Source: Flammeovirgaceae bacterium UBA976 (GTDB lineage Bacteria > Bacteroidota > Bacteroidia > Cytophagales > Cyclobacteriaceae). Taken from it: a stretch of 34,641 nucleotides of DNA. A program made the position numbers and the translations under genes. Below are positions 9,680 through 17,001 of the stretch, piece by piece. Location: positions 1 to 34,641 of the forward strand of contig DBBU01000065.1 of the NCBI GenBank assembly GCA_002292365.1, read 5' to 3'. Every line of letters starts with the position of its first letter. Position 1 is the first letter of the stretch. The notes beneath the pieces are model-generated. The model was not told the origin of the DNA. It ran no database searches and saw nothing but the letters and a program-made list of their open reading frames with translations.

Positions 9680-9687
9680 CAAAATTA
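9680..9687 (-). promoter_or_regulatory. Candidate -7 promoter element of typA
   Basis: On the minus strand the bases read TAATTTTG, matching TAnnTTTG exactly and ending 19 bases before the typA ATG, which would give a leader of roughly a dozen bases. No clear -33 box was seen. Confidence 0.45.
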
Positions 9688-9763
9688 GCTTATTTCCAAA
9701 TGAAAATACTTATGGAATCTCTAAATAAAAATTAATTGCGCGCTCAAGTGATTTGGCATCCTT

Positions 9764-9771
9764 TATATTTG
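9764..9771 (+). promoter_or_regulatory. Candidate -7 promoter element of metG
   Basis: TATATTTG matches the Bacteroidota TAnnTTTG consensus and ends 20 bases before the ATG at 9792. It lies downstream of the in-frame TTG at 9753, so transcripts from here could not include that TTG; this supports the ATG at 9792 as the true metG start. Confidence 0.45.
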
Positions 9772-9791
9772 CTGATGAAATAAGATTTTGG

Positions 9792-11843
9792 ATGACCGAA
9801 AAAAAGTTTAATAAATATACCGTTACTGCTGCATTACCCTATGCCAACGGACCTGTGCATATAGGACATTTAGCTGGAGTATATGTACCTGCTGATATTT
9901 ATGTGAGGTTTTTAAGAGGTGTGGGTAGAGATGTAGCATTTATCGGAGGTTCCGATGAGCATGGAGTAGCCATTACTCTGAAGGCAAGAAAGGAAGGTAA
10001 AACCCCTCAAGAAATTGTAGATCGATATCACGAGATGATTAAAAACTCTTTTGCATCTTTCGGCATTAGTTTTGATATTTATTCGCGGACCAGTTCACTG
10101 CAACATCATAAAACGGCTTCAGCATACTTTGAGAACCTTTATAAAAAAGGGGTATTTGAAGAAAAAGAGAGCGAGCAGTTTTATGATGAAAAAGCAGAAC
10201 AATTCTTGGCGGATCGCTACATCAAGGGTACTTGTCCTACGTGTTCATTTCCCGAAGCTTATGGTGATCAATGTGAACATTGTGGCTCTACCTTGAGTCC
10301 TACTGAATTGATACATCCCAAATCTATGCTATCAGGAGAAGTACCCGTCATGAAGACTACTAAGCATTGGTATTTCCCATTGGATAAATACGAGAATTTT
10401 TTAAGAGAATATATTTTACGAGATCACAAAGAATGGAAACCCAACGTTTCGGGTCAATGCAAAAGTTGGTTGGATGGTGGGTTAAGAGCCAGACCCATGA
10501 CCCGAGATTTGGATTGGGGGATCAAGGTACCCATCAAGGAAGCTTCAGGAAAGGTACTTTATGTTTGGTTTGATGCCCCGATTGGTTATATCTCTGCGAC
10601 CCAGGAGTGGGCGGCGGCCAAAGGTAAAAATTGGGAAGATTATTGGAAAAAAGAAGACACCAAACTGGTTCATTTTATCGGTAAGGATAATATTGTCTTT
10701 CATTGCATTATTTTCCCATCCATATTGAAGGCCGAGGGTAGTTATATTTTACCGGACAACGTGCCTGCCAATGAGTTCCTAAACTTGGAAGGAAATAAAA
10801 TTTCTACTTCTCGAAATTGGGCCGTTTGGCTTCATGAATATTTAAAAGATTTGCCTGACAAGCAAGATGTCCTGCGGTATGTACTCACGGCCAATTCCCC
10901 AGAGACTAAAGACAATGATTTTACATGGAAAGATTTTCAAACTCGAAATAACAGCGAGTTGGTGGCTATTTATGGAAATTTCGTGAACAGGGCCGTCGTA
11001 CTTACCCATAAGTTTTTTGAAGGAAAAGTCCCCGAGCAACAAGAGCTTCAAAAGGTTGATAAAGATGCGTTGCAGGCCTTGAGTAGCTTTCCAGATCGCA
11101 TAGCCGGTGCTTTGGAACTTTTCAAATTTAGAGAAGCGCTCAATCACCTTATGGATTTAGCCCGTTTGGGCAATAAATATCTAGCAGAAACGGAGCCTTG
11201 GAAATTGATCAAAACAGATGCAGAACGGGTTTCAACCATTTTAAATATCAGTTTACAAATGGCTACTTCGCTGGGGCTACTTTCAAAACCTTTTTTACCG
11301 AATACTCATGATAAATTAAGCAAAATTTTGAATTTTGGAGATTTGAATTGGCAGGATGCCGGTTGTTCAGATAATTTAAAAAAAGAGACCATATTGGGCC
11401 CTGCAGTATTGTTATTCGAAAAGATAGAAGATGAGGTTATTGAAGCCCAGATAAAAAAACTTATGGATACTAAAGAGGAAAATGAAGCGGTAGCGGTGCA
11501 GTTAACACCTATTAAAGAAGAAATCAACTATGATGATTTTATGAAAATGGATCTGAGAGTAGGGGAGATATTGACGGCAGAACCAGTTCCGAAATCTAAT
11601 AAACTACTCAAATTTACCGTTGATACAGGATTGGATCAGCGGATTATAGTGAGTGGTGTAGCGAAGCATTTTAGTCCTGAAGAGATGATCGGAAAAAAAG
11701 TAACAGTATTATTGAATCTGGTACCTCGCAAGATTATGGGCATCACTTCACAGGGAATGCTTCTTTTTGCTGAAAATGAAGATGGGAGTCTTAAATCAAT
11801 AGCACCAGATACTAATGCTACCAATGGTGCAGAGATCAATTAA
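9792..11843 (+). CDS. metG: Methionyl-tRNA synthetase with C-terminal tRNA-binding domain
   Basis: A 683-residue class I aminoacyl-tRNA synthetase counted from the ATG at 9792. HIGH occurs at residues 23-26 and the KMSKS-loop equivalent as KISTS at 336-340. A zinc knuckle of the four-cysteine type is present (C148, C151, C161, C164). The anticodon-binding helical domain follows (about 390-550), and the C-terminal OB-fold of the Trbp111 type ([12 protein letters not shown] near 575 onward) is fused, as in dimeric long MetRS. It charges tRNA-Met with methionine. An in-frame upstream TTG at 9753 would add 13 residues but lies before the probable promoter and is rejected. Complete. Confidence 0.97.
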   Translation: MTEKKFNKYTVTAALPYANGPVHIGHLAGVYVPADIYVRFLRGVGRDVAFIGGSDEHGVAITLKARKEGKTPQEIVDRYHEMIKNSFASFGISFDIYSRTSSLQHHKTASAYFENLYKKGVFEEKESEQFYDEKAEQFLADRYIKGTCPTCSFPEAYGDQCEHCGSTLSPTELIHPKSMLSGEVPVMKTTKHWYFPLDKYENFLREYILRDHKEWKPNVSGQCKSWLDGGLRARPMTRDLDWGIKVPIKEASGKVLYVWFDAPIGYISATQEWAAAKGKNWEDYWKKEDTKLVHFIGKDNIVFHCIIFPSILKAEGSYILPDNVPANEFLNLEGNKISTSRNWAVWLHEYLKDLPDKQDVLRYVLTANSPETKDNDFTWKDFQTRNNSELVAIYGNFVNRAVVLTHKFFEGKVPEQQELQKVDKDALQALSSFPDRIAGALELFKFREALNHLMDLARLGNKYLAETEPWKLIKTDAERVSTILNISLQMATSLGLLSKPFLPNTHDKLSKILNFGDLNWQDAGCSDNLKKETILGPAVLLFEKIEDEVIEAQIKKLMDTKEENEAVAVQLTPIKEEINYDDFMKMDLRVGEILTAEPVPKSNKLLKFTVDTGLDQRIIVSGVAKHFSPEEMIGKKVTVLLNLVPRKIMGITSQGMLLFAENEDGSLKSIAPDTNATNGAEIN

Positions 11844-11874
11844 CAAGCGCTAGGTTTTTTGGGAAGTGCTATAA

Positions 11875-11991
11875 GACCGAAGGTTAGTTATAATTTCCAT
11901 CTACAATGAGGTTAAAGACTATGTTGGAAGAAATGATTTTAAGGATAAGAAGGGAGCCTTATTGACAGCTGAAGATATGCCTATGATTTAA
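11875..11991 (+). pseudogene. Decayed coding fragment, copy 1 (contains NDFKDK)
   Basis: An open stretch of 38 codons with no start codon at its beginning, ending in TAA, reading ...IYNEVKDYVGRNDFKDKKG...AEDMPMI. The composition looks protein-like (charged, low in rare codons). A related fragment ends at 12541, sharing the VK(D/E)-x-V-x-x-NDFKDK pattern and 14 identical consecutive bases (AATGATTTTAAGGA). It is probably the 3' remnant of a lost gene. Family unknown. Confidence 0.3.
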
Positions 11992-12101
11992 TTTTTATTC
12001 TTCTTTTTTTCAAGGATCAATGTGAAATTCCATTCTGCTGATGTAGCAAAGAAAGCCAATTGAATAAAATCAGTATTATTGTTTAACAAGTCAGTTATAT
12101 C

Positions 12102-12182
12102 TTATGCGCTCAATAACCAGAGCACTCCTAAAAATAAATTTAAAATCAAGATTATTGAAGTTCTATTGGATAGTTTTTTCAT
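12102..12182 (-). CDS. Possible 26-residue membrane microprotein
   Basis: An ATG-initiated minus-strand ORF of 26 codons plus TAA, too short for ordinary gene calling. It encodes a basic, polar start (MKKLSNRTS) followed by a continuous hydrophobic segment of about 17 residues ending in LLSA, as expected of a single-pass membrane peptide or a bare signal sequence. No promoter motif or strong ribosome site was found upstream. It could be a real small membrane protein, a remnant of a secreted protein whose body is lost, or chance in A+T-rich DNA. Confidence 0.25.
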   Translation of the reverse strand: MKKLSNRTSIILILNLFLGVLWLLSA

Positions 12183-12487
12183 AATAGCTTGATTTTTGCA
12201 ATCAATAAAACTGATTAGGCCGTCTTACCGAAAAATAAAATTCAATAGATAATCTTGAACCAAAGGAATGTTTATAATCTTTTTTTTAAATTATGAATAT
12301 AGCCTATGTAAAGCAAAAATAATCTACAAATCTTTTGAAAAAATCCAATGTCAAGATGTATTCTTCTGCACCTAAATTAAATTTTATGGATATGGCAAAA
12401 AAAATTAGAATAAAGTAATCGCTATTGTCAAAGGAGAATTGAAAAAGATGATCCTCAGAAAGATAAAGCAGTATTAATTCCCTAGGT

Positions 12488-12541
12488 GTCAAAGAGGAGG
12501 TGCGATGGAATGATTTTAAGGACAAGAGTAAGGAAGCCTAA
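12488..12541 (+). pseudogene. Decayed coding fragment, copy 2 (contains NDFKDK)
   Basis: Seventeen codons ending in TAA that read VKEEVRWNDFKDKSKEA, resembling the fragment at 11911-11960. Just upstream, in another frame, bases about 12433-12483 read RRIEKDDPQKDKAVLIP before a stop, so a frameshift may separate the two pieces. It looks like a second degenerate copy of the same unknown gene. Confidence 0.3.
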
Positions 12542-12549
12542 AAACTAAA

Positions 12550-12569
12550 ATTGTCCGTTCTAGGACAAT
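12550..12569. repeat. Perfect inverted repeat, possible terminator hairpin
   Basis: ATTGTCC - six-base loop - GGACAAT, a perfect 7-bp stem. On the minus strand it is followed by a T-rich run (TTTAGTTTTTAG), so it could end transcription coming from the minus-strand genes at 12944 and beyond, though it is almost 400 bases downstream of them. On the plus strand it follows the stop of decayed copy 2 by nine bases. Confidence 0.3.
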
Positions 12570-12726
12570 AAATAGTTAGGTAGATTAGTTGTTAAAAAGC
12601 TAGAACGGCACGAATCATGAAAATAGTGTTCCTAACGTTGAAATGCTGCACCCCGTGAAAAATCTTCTCATTGCCGAAAAATTGTCTCCAGGTATAGTAA
12701 ATATTGAGTTCCGTAGATCTTCAATT

Positions 12727-12855
12727 TATGGGGCTTTAGAGAAAGTTTAGACTGCACGCACCGGTCTACTCTCGCTCTTAAGCTTGTTAGGTTGACCATC
12801 CTAGTGCATAGCCTGCGGGAAATCATGGGTACTACTAGACTCCGTAGAGCTCTCA
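12727..12855. other. G+C-richer block with hairpin potential, possible structured RNA
   Basis: This block is visibly richer in G and C than its A+T-rich flanks. It can form a hairpin at 12739-12773 (GAGA and TAGAC pairing with GTCTA and TCTC around an 11-base loop), and further short arms such as CTAGT/ACTAG lie downstream. Neither strand carries a convincing protein. I could not match it to tmRNA, RNase P RNA, 6S RNA or a riboswitch, and strand is unknown. Confidence 0.2.
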
Positions 12856-12943
12856 ATAGTAAGAAATAGAAAAACAGCCAATTGCAGTCTTATTGGTTAT
12901 ATAAATTGGAGTCAATTTTTTTTAATAATTACCGCAACCACGA

Positions 12944-13237
12944 TCAACGATTCAACCTCTTCTCTTCAAAGGTAACATCTTCATTTTTTCGATAATGAAT
13001 ACGGTAGTAGACCAAGCATTCGTCGGCTCCTGCCTCCAATACAGCTTTCTGTGCGATTTCAGAGATCATCATAAGATCTTCATATTTACCTTCCAATACG
13101 GTTTCAAAAGGAGTTATTTCGTATTTTATGCCACTTTTTTGGATGATATCAATGGCACGATCGACTAAGGCATAGGTGTCGTGAGAACTACTTTTAGGAA
13201 CAATTTGAATGCCTAGGGTAATGAGATGATCTGTCAT
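12944..13237 (-). CDS. MTH1187/YkoF-like thiamine-binding protein
   Basis: A 97-residue protein of the MTH1187 family (formerly DUF77): the N-terminal strand LITLGIQIVPKSS, the VDRAIDIIQKSGIKYEITPFETVLEG segment in two parts around residues 25-50, and the late beta-strand VYYRIHYR. Family members are small ferredoxin-like alpha/beta proteins that bind thiamine-like ligands; its physiological role here is unknown. It starts 12 bases after the end of the flavoprotein gene, so they are probably co-transcribed. The length is normal for the family. Confidence 0.8.
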   Translation of the reverse strand: MTDHLITLGIQIVPKSSSHDTYALVDRAIDIIQKSGIKYEITPFETVLEGKYEDLMMISEIAQKAVLEAGADECLVYYRIHYRKNEDVTFEEKRLNR

Positions 13238-13249
13238 TGCACAAAAATA

Positions 13250-14446
13250 CTAAATTGCTTCAGAAATGATCCAACCTCCGGTCCAACATGCCTGAAAATT
13301 AAATCCACCTGTAAGCGCATCAATATCTAATACTTCTCCCGCTAGGTATAAACCCGGATATCTTTTGGCTTCCATAGTTTCGAAATTAATCTCATTCAAA
13401 TCAATACCTCCTGCGGATACAAATTCTTCTTTGAAAGTACTTTTTCCAGTTACTTGAAAAAGGGCCTGGGTGAGTTCCTCTATCAATCGATTTTGTTTTT
13501 TTTTGGTCAATTCAGCAAAGGGAGTTTCGGTAAGTTCAAGTTTTTGAACCAATCTTTCCCAATACCGATGAGGTATTTGATTCATTTTATAATTTTTAAT
13601 CAACTTTTTGGGATGTACTTTTTTCAGTTTATCAATTACTTCTCTCCATACTTGAGCCGTTTGCCCTATAAAGTTAATCTGTATCTGAAAGTTATAATGG
13701 CACTCATTAAGGTGTAGCGCAGCGATTGATGATAGTTTTAGAATCGAAGGTCCACTGAGACCCCAATGAGTTATGAGTAAGGGTCCTATTTCTGTAAATT
13801 TACTTCCGATTACCCGTACGGTAGCTTTAGAGAATGAGACGCCGGGTAATTCATTAATTCTATCATCTTGGATATTGAAGGTAAACAAGGATGGGACAAT
13901 CTGCGTCACCTTTAGACCGAGTTCTGTAAGTAGGCGCCAACCGCTTTTTGTTGCGCCTGTACTGAATACAACGGCATCGGCGGCGCGTATTTCTGTATCT
14001 GTATATATGAGCCAATCCGTGGATTTAACTATCTTTTTTACCGCACAATTTCGGATCAATTCGATATCCAAAGTATCCATTTCTTTTTCAAAGCAATCGA
14101 TAATCGTTTGCGAATTATTGGTTGTCGGGAAGATGCGTTGATCTGCCTCTTCATGGGTAGCTACTCCTCTTTTATAAAGCCATTCTTGAATGTTCTTGGT
14201 ATTAAACCGCTCAAAAGGCTTGTAGAGTTTTTTTTGACCGCGGGGATAGAACTTGATCAAATCACCTGGTTTTTGTCGTCCATTGGTCACATTACATCTG
14301 CCACCCCCTGATATTTTTACTTTTGTAAGGGTTTTTGATGTTTTTTCGATAAGGGTAACTTGATATTTAGGATTTTTGTCTTTGATGTTTATGGCTGAAA
14401 AATGGCCTGCAGCACCCCCACCGATTACAATTACTCTTTTCCCCAT
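13250..14446 (-). CDS. HI0933/BaiN-family NAD(P)/FAD-dependent flavoprotein
   Basis: A 398-residue flavoprotein. The FAD-binding dinucleotide motif is at residues 6-14 (VIGGGAAG), the family-specific ISGGGRCNVTNG at 45-56, and the C-terminal FAD motif LYLAGEVLDIDALTGG near 368-383 with the closing GGFNFQACWTGG. This is the HI0933/YhiN/BaiN family of predicted oxidoreductases, whose general substrate is not established (one member, BaiN, acts on bile acid intermediates). It follows pth by 49 bases and precedes the thiamine-binding protein gene. The naming beyond the family would be a guess. Confidence 0.85.
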   Translation of the reverse strand: MGKRVIVIGGGAAGHFSAINIKDKNPKYQVTLIEKTSKTLTKVKISGGGRCNVTNGRQKPGDLIKFYPRGQKKLYKPFERFNTKNIQEWLYKRGVATHEEADQRIFPTTNNSQTIIDCFEKEMDTLDIELIRNCAVKKIVKSTDWLIYTDTEIRAADAVVFSTGATKSGWRLLTELGLKVTQIVPSLFTFNIQDDRINELPGVSFSKATVRVIGSKFTEIGPLLITHWGLSGPSILKLSSIAALHLNECHYNFQIQINFIGQTAQVWREVIDKLKKVHPKKLIKNYKMNQIPHRYWERLVQKLELTETPFAELTKKKQNRLIEELTQALFQVTGKSTFKEEFVSAGGIDLNEINFETMEAKRYPGLYLAGEVLDIDALTGGFNFQACWTGGWIISEAI

Positions 14447-14495
14447 CAGCTATGGATTGGACTATGTGATAACTGAGTATGGCCAAAAAATATTA

Positions 14496-15053
14496 TCAAT
14501 TGAATTGATTCATGGCATTTTCAATACCTTGGGTGCAAAAGGTTAGGGCGGCATCAATGGCGCAATCCATATCTAAGATAAGAACTTCCATTTCTTTCTG
14601 GTTAAAGGGAGAAAGGACATAATCTATTTGTCTACCTTGGCTATAGTCATCGCCCACCCCAAACCTTAGTCTTAGATAATCTTGACCACCTATTAATTCC
14701 TCAATATTTTTAAGACCGTTGTGACCTCCTGCGGACCCTTTTTGTCTCATTCTTAATTTCCCATAGGGTAGGGCTAAGTCATCGGTGATGACCATCATAT
14801 TTGGTTTCCCTATTTTTAAGTATTGCATCCAGTAGTTAACTGCACGACCACTTAAATTCATGAAGGTACTCGGCTTGAGCAGGTAGATACTTCTTCCCTT
14901 ATGCTTTAAAAGGGTCCAAAATCCATATCGGCCTTGTTCAAATTTAATTTTCTTTTGTTCAGCTAGTCGATCTAAAATTAAAAACCCAATATTGTGTCGG
15001 GTGAGCTCATATTCTACACCTGGATTACCTAGTCCAATGATTAAATATTTCAT
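14496..15053 (-). CDS. pth: Peptidyl-tRNA hydrolase
   Basis: A 185-residue bacterial Pth. Signature residues are in place: IIGLGNPG at 5-12 with N10, the catalytic histidine H20 in TRHNIGF, the KPSTFMNLSG stretch near 60-69, the DDLALP aspartates near 91-96 and GSAGGHNGLKNI near 107-118. It cleaves the ester bond of peptidyl-tRNA released from stalled ribosomes and so recycles tRNA. It lies downstream of rplY but beyond a terminator, so it likely has its own promoter between 15054 and 15160 (no exact TAnnTTTG found). A GGAG lies 13 bases before the ATG. Confidence 0.96.
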   Translation of the reverse strand: MKYLIIGLGNPGVEYELTRHNIGFLILDRLAEQKKIKFEQGRYGFWTLLKHKGRSIYLLKPSTFMNLSGRAVNYWMQYLKIGKPNMMVITDDLALPYGKLRMRQKGSAGGHNGLKNIEELIGGQDYLRLRFGVGDDYSQGRQIDYVLSPFNQKEMEVLILDMDCAIDAALTFCTQGIENAMNQFN

Positions 15054-15159
15054 GATTACTTTTAAACTCCTTTTGAATTCACTGTGTTACCTTTTTTATA
15101 GCGCAGTAGCTATTCAATCTAGAGGTTTTTTTTCTTGCCCATAAATGTATTCATAAAAG

Positions 15160-15191
15160 AAAAAAACCCACCTTGATGGCGGGTTTTTTTC
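15160..15191 (-). terminator. Intrinsic terminator after rplY
   Basis: On the minus strand the RNA would fold ACCCGCC - loop AUCAA - GGUGGGU (seven pairs including one G-U) flanked by A and U runs, with a U tract after the stem. It begins about 28 bases past the rplY stop codon. The symmetric A and T runs mean it may also stop transcription on the other strand. Confidence 0.8.
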
Positions 15192-15218
15192 AATTGACAA
15201 TCACTATTGATTCAATGA

Positions 15219-15863
15219 TTAATCTGCTTTTTCATCAGAGGTTCTAGTTTCTGCGGCTTCTGCAGCTTCTGCGGCTTCTGCAGCTTCTGCGGCTTCTTCT
15301 TCTTCAGTCTTACCTTTCATCGCTCTAGGTACATTAACAGAACAAATAGATACCAGTGGGTTGGTCAAAACCTCGTATTCTTGTGGGGCCAAATCTCCTA
15401 CTTTGATTGTTTTACCCAACTCAAGTTTAGAAATATCTACATTAATGTTCTCTGGCATATCTTTGGGAAGTGACTTAATCATTAACCTCGGCATTTTCAT
15501 AATCAATCTACCTCCTGTTTGTATACCGGGGGCAATGCCCTGAGTAACTACTGGGATACTCATTTTGATAGGCTTGTCATCAAATAGCTCTAAAAAATCT
15601 GCGTGGAGGATGACTTCACTTACTGGGTGAAATTGAATATCCTGAAGGATGGCTTTTTTTATTTCCCCTTCAATATTTAGCTCAACGAAACGTGCTTCTG
15701 GCGTATAAACCACATCACGAAAAAGTATCATGGGTGCAGAAAAATGAATCTGCTCTTTACCACCATATACTACACAAGGAACAAAACTTTCACCTCTCAA
15801 TCTTTTGGATTCTGTTTTGCCAAGATTTGCTCTTCTATACCCTATAATCTCAACTATTTTCAT
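15219..15863 (-). CDS. rplY: 50S ribosomal protein L25/Ctc-type
   Basis: A 214-residue two-domain L25 of the Ctc type: the N-terminal 5S rRNA-binding domain (residues 1-95, with RGESFVPCVVYGG near 23-35 and FHPVSEVILHADF near 78-90) and the C-terminal TL5 domain (about 96-182, ending in LVSICSVNVPRA). It then carries an acidic low-complexity tail of five EAA units (190-204) encoded by alternating 9-bp repeats. The protein binds 5S rRNA in the large ribosomal subunit. It sits 15 bases after prs on the same strand, a common pairing. A strong terminator follows. Confidence 0.93.
   Translation of the reverse strand: MKIVEIIGYRRANLGKTESKRLRGESFVPCVVYGGKEQIHFSAPMILFRDVVYTPEARFVELNIEGEIKKAILQDIQFHPVSEVILHADFLELFDDKPIKMSIPVVTQGIAPGIQTGGRLIMKMPRLMIKSLPKDMPENINVDISKLELGKTIKVGDLAPQEYEVLTNPLVSICSVNVPRAMKGKTEEEEAAEAAEAAEAAEAAETRTSDEKAD
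15252..15296. repeat. Tandem 9-bp repeat (5 units) in rplY
   Basis: Five adjacent 9-base units alternate between TGCGGCTTC and TGCAGCTTC on the plus strand (thus an 18-base unit repeated 2.5 times). Being a multiple of three, it encodes EAA repeats in the L25 tail and can gain or lose units without frameshift. Confidence 0.9.
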
Positions 15864-15878
15864 AATAATTAATTGTTT

Positions 15879-16805
15879 TTAAATAAAAAGTTCACTTATT
15901 GACTCATGACTGTGTACTCGACGTATTGCTTTGGCAAATAAGCCAGCCACACTCAGTATCTTTATTTTTTCATTTTGTTGTTTTTGAGGAATTGAATCCG
16001 ATATCACTACTTCTTCCAATACCGATGAGTCAATTGTTTCATAGGCTTTCCCTGATAATATACCATGGGCACAAACTGCCCTTACTGACTTAGCTCCTTT
16101 TTCTTTTATTAACCCAGCCGCTTTACAGATGGTCCCTGCTGTATCAATCATATCATCCACCAAAACCACATTTTTTCCAACTACATCACCAATAACTTGC
16201 ATAGAAGCCACTTCATTGGCTCGCTTTCGTTGTTTGTCACAGATAACAATTTCTGCATTAAAAAACTTTGCGTAAACCCTTGCTCGAGCACTTCCTCCAA
16301 CGTCTGGTGCAGCAAACACGATATTATCTAGATTTTTAGTCTTGAGATAAGGTACGAAAATAGCACTTGCATCTAAGTGATCAACTGGAATATCAAAAAA
16401 GCCTTGAATTTGACCGGCATGCAAATCCATGGTCATGAGCCGATCCGCTCCAGATGCGGAGAGCAGATTAGCGATCAGTTTTGCACCAATGGAAACACGA
16501 GCTTTATCTTTCCTGTCTTGTCTGGCATAACCAAAATAGGGAACCACAACCGTAACATATTTGGCACTGGCTCTGCGTGCCGCATCGATTAACAAAAGTA
16601 ATTCTAAGATATTATCGGCAGGAGGATTAGTGGATTGAATTAAAAAGAGTTCACAGCCTCTAATAGACTCATTGTAGCTTATATGAAGTTCACCATCGCT
16701 AAATTTTTGAGAAGTAAGCGCGCCTAGGGGATTGTCATAAGCAATAGCTATCTTTTCAGCTAATGCTTTCGTTCCTTTTCCAGCAAAAAATTTAACAATG
16801 GTCAT
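15879..16805 (-). CDS. prs: Ribose-phosphate pyrophosphokinase (PRPP synthetase)
   Basis: A class I PRPP synthetase of 308 residues counted from the ATG at 16805 (start of MTIVKFFAGKG). An in-frame ATG at 16835 would add ten non-conserved residues. Visible motifs are FGYARQDRKDK (91-101), the metal/ribose-phosphate region DLHAGQIQGFFDIP (127-140) and the PRPP-binding loop VDDMIDTAGT (216-225). It makes 5-phosphoribosyl 1-diphosphate from ribose 5-phosphate and ATP for purine, pyrimidine, histidine, tryptophan and NAD synthesis. Its neighbours purL and tRNA-Gln upstream and rplY downstream lie on the same strand. Confidence 0.96.
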   Translation of the reverse strand: MTIVKFFAGKGTKALAEKIAIAYDNPLGALTSQKFSDGELHISYNESIRGCELFLIQSTNPPADNILELLLLIDAARRASAKYVTVVVPYFGYARQDRKDKARVSIGAKLIANLLSASGADRLMTMDLHAGQIQGFFDIPVDHLDASAIFVPYLKTKNLDNIVFAAPDVGGSARARVYAKFFNAEIVICDKQRKRANEVASMQVIGDVVGKNVVLVDDMIDTAGTICKAAGLIKEKGAKSVRAVCAHGILSGKAYETIDSSVLEEVVISDSIPQKQQNEKIKILSVAGLFAKAIRRVHSHESISELFI

Positions 16806-16859
16806 GCTATTTATCTCATCTCTTACTTTTTTCAAAGCAAAGAGATCAGGTGATTAGAG

Positions 16860-16932
16860 TTGGCCTACTAGGGCTCGAACCTAGACTCTTCTGAACCAAA
16901 ATCAGACGTGTTGCCAGTTACACCATAGGCCA
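16860..16932 (-). tRNA. tRNA-Gln (anticodon UUG)
   Basis: A 73-base cloverleaf on the minus strand: acceptor stem UGGCCUA/UAGGCCA with discriminator A, D-arm with GGUGUAACUGGCAACAC, anticodon stem UCUGA/UCAGA around the loop UUUUGGU (anticodon UUG), and the T-arm CUAGG-UUCGAGC-CCUAG. CCA is not encoded. It lies between purL and prs. A TATTTTTG promoter motif sits nine bases before its 5' end. Confidence 0.97.
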
Positions 16933-16941
16933 ATTAGACGG

Positions 16942-16949
16942 CAAAAATA
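16942..16949 (-). promoter_or_regulatory. Candidate -7 promoter element of tRNA-Gln (and perhaps prs-rplY)
   Basis: On the minus strand the bases read TATTTTTG, an exact TAnnTTTG match, ending nine bases before the mature tRNA 5' end. This spacing suits a short leader removed by RNase P. Read-through could also feed prs, which has no exact -7 box of its own. Confidence 0.5.
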
Positions 16950-17001
16950 GAATTTATTTATTGAAATTAAAAAACCATTTTTGAATATTAATTATTTTTT
17001 A

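Larger units (their letters stand above)
11844..12943. other. Gene-poor region between metG and the thiamine-binding protein gene
   Basis: About 1.1 kb without a confident gene, between two convergent transcription units. It holds two related decayed coding fragments, one possible membrane microprotein, a perfect 7-bp-arm inverted repeat and a locally G+C-richer block with hairpins; each is listed separately. I found no transposase fragment, tRNA, or recognisable tmRNA, RNase P or 6S RNA. Confidence 0.6.

Noticed and set aside
9753..9791. TTG start extending metG by 13 residues
   Set aside because: A probable -7 promoter box lies downstream of it, the added residues are not typical of MetRS, and an ATG at 9792 gives the normal N-terminus.
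11846..11870. Weak hairpin just after metG (AGCGCT/AGTGCT)
   Set aside because: Short stem with a 13-base loop and no T run after it; not convincing as a terminator.
12268..12375. 35-codon plus-strand ORF starting after AAAGGA
   Set aside because: Composition is biased by poly-T/A runs and there is no domain or clear conservation signal; too weak to call.
12304..12525. 73-codon minus-strand ORF rich in Phe, Leu and Ile
   Set aside because: It runs antisense to the decayed fragment, has a composition expected of A+T-rich non-coding DNA and no recognisable motif.
12668..12856. 62-codon minus-strand ORF across the G+C-richer block
   Set aside because: It is basic and low in hydrophobic core residues, with no motif; more likely a by-product of a possible RNA gene or spacer.
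12600..12860. tmRNA or RNase P RNA in the gene-poor region
   Set aside because: A GAGAAAGTTTAGACT stretch recalls the RNase P core and YAL-like codons recall the tmRNA tag, but the other conserved parts of either RNA are absent.
16806..16835. Upstream ATG adding ten residues to prs
   Set aside because: PRPP synthetases start just before the KFFAG segment; the ten residues show no family similarity.
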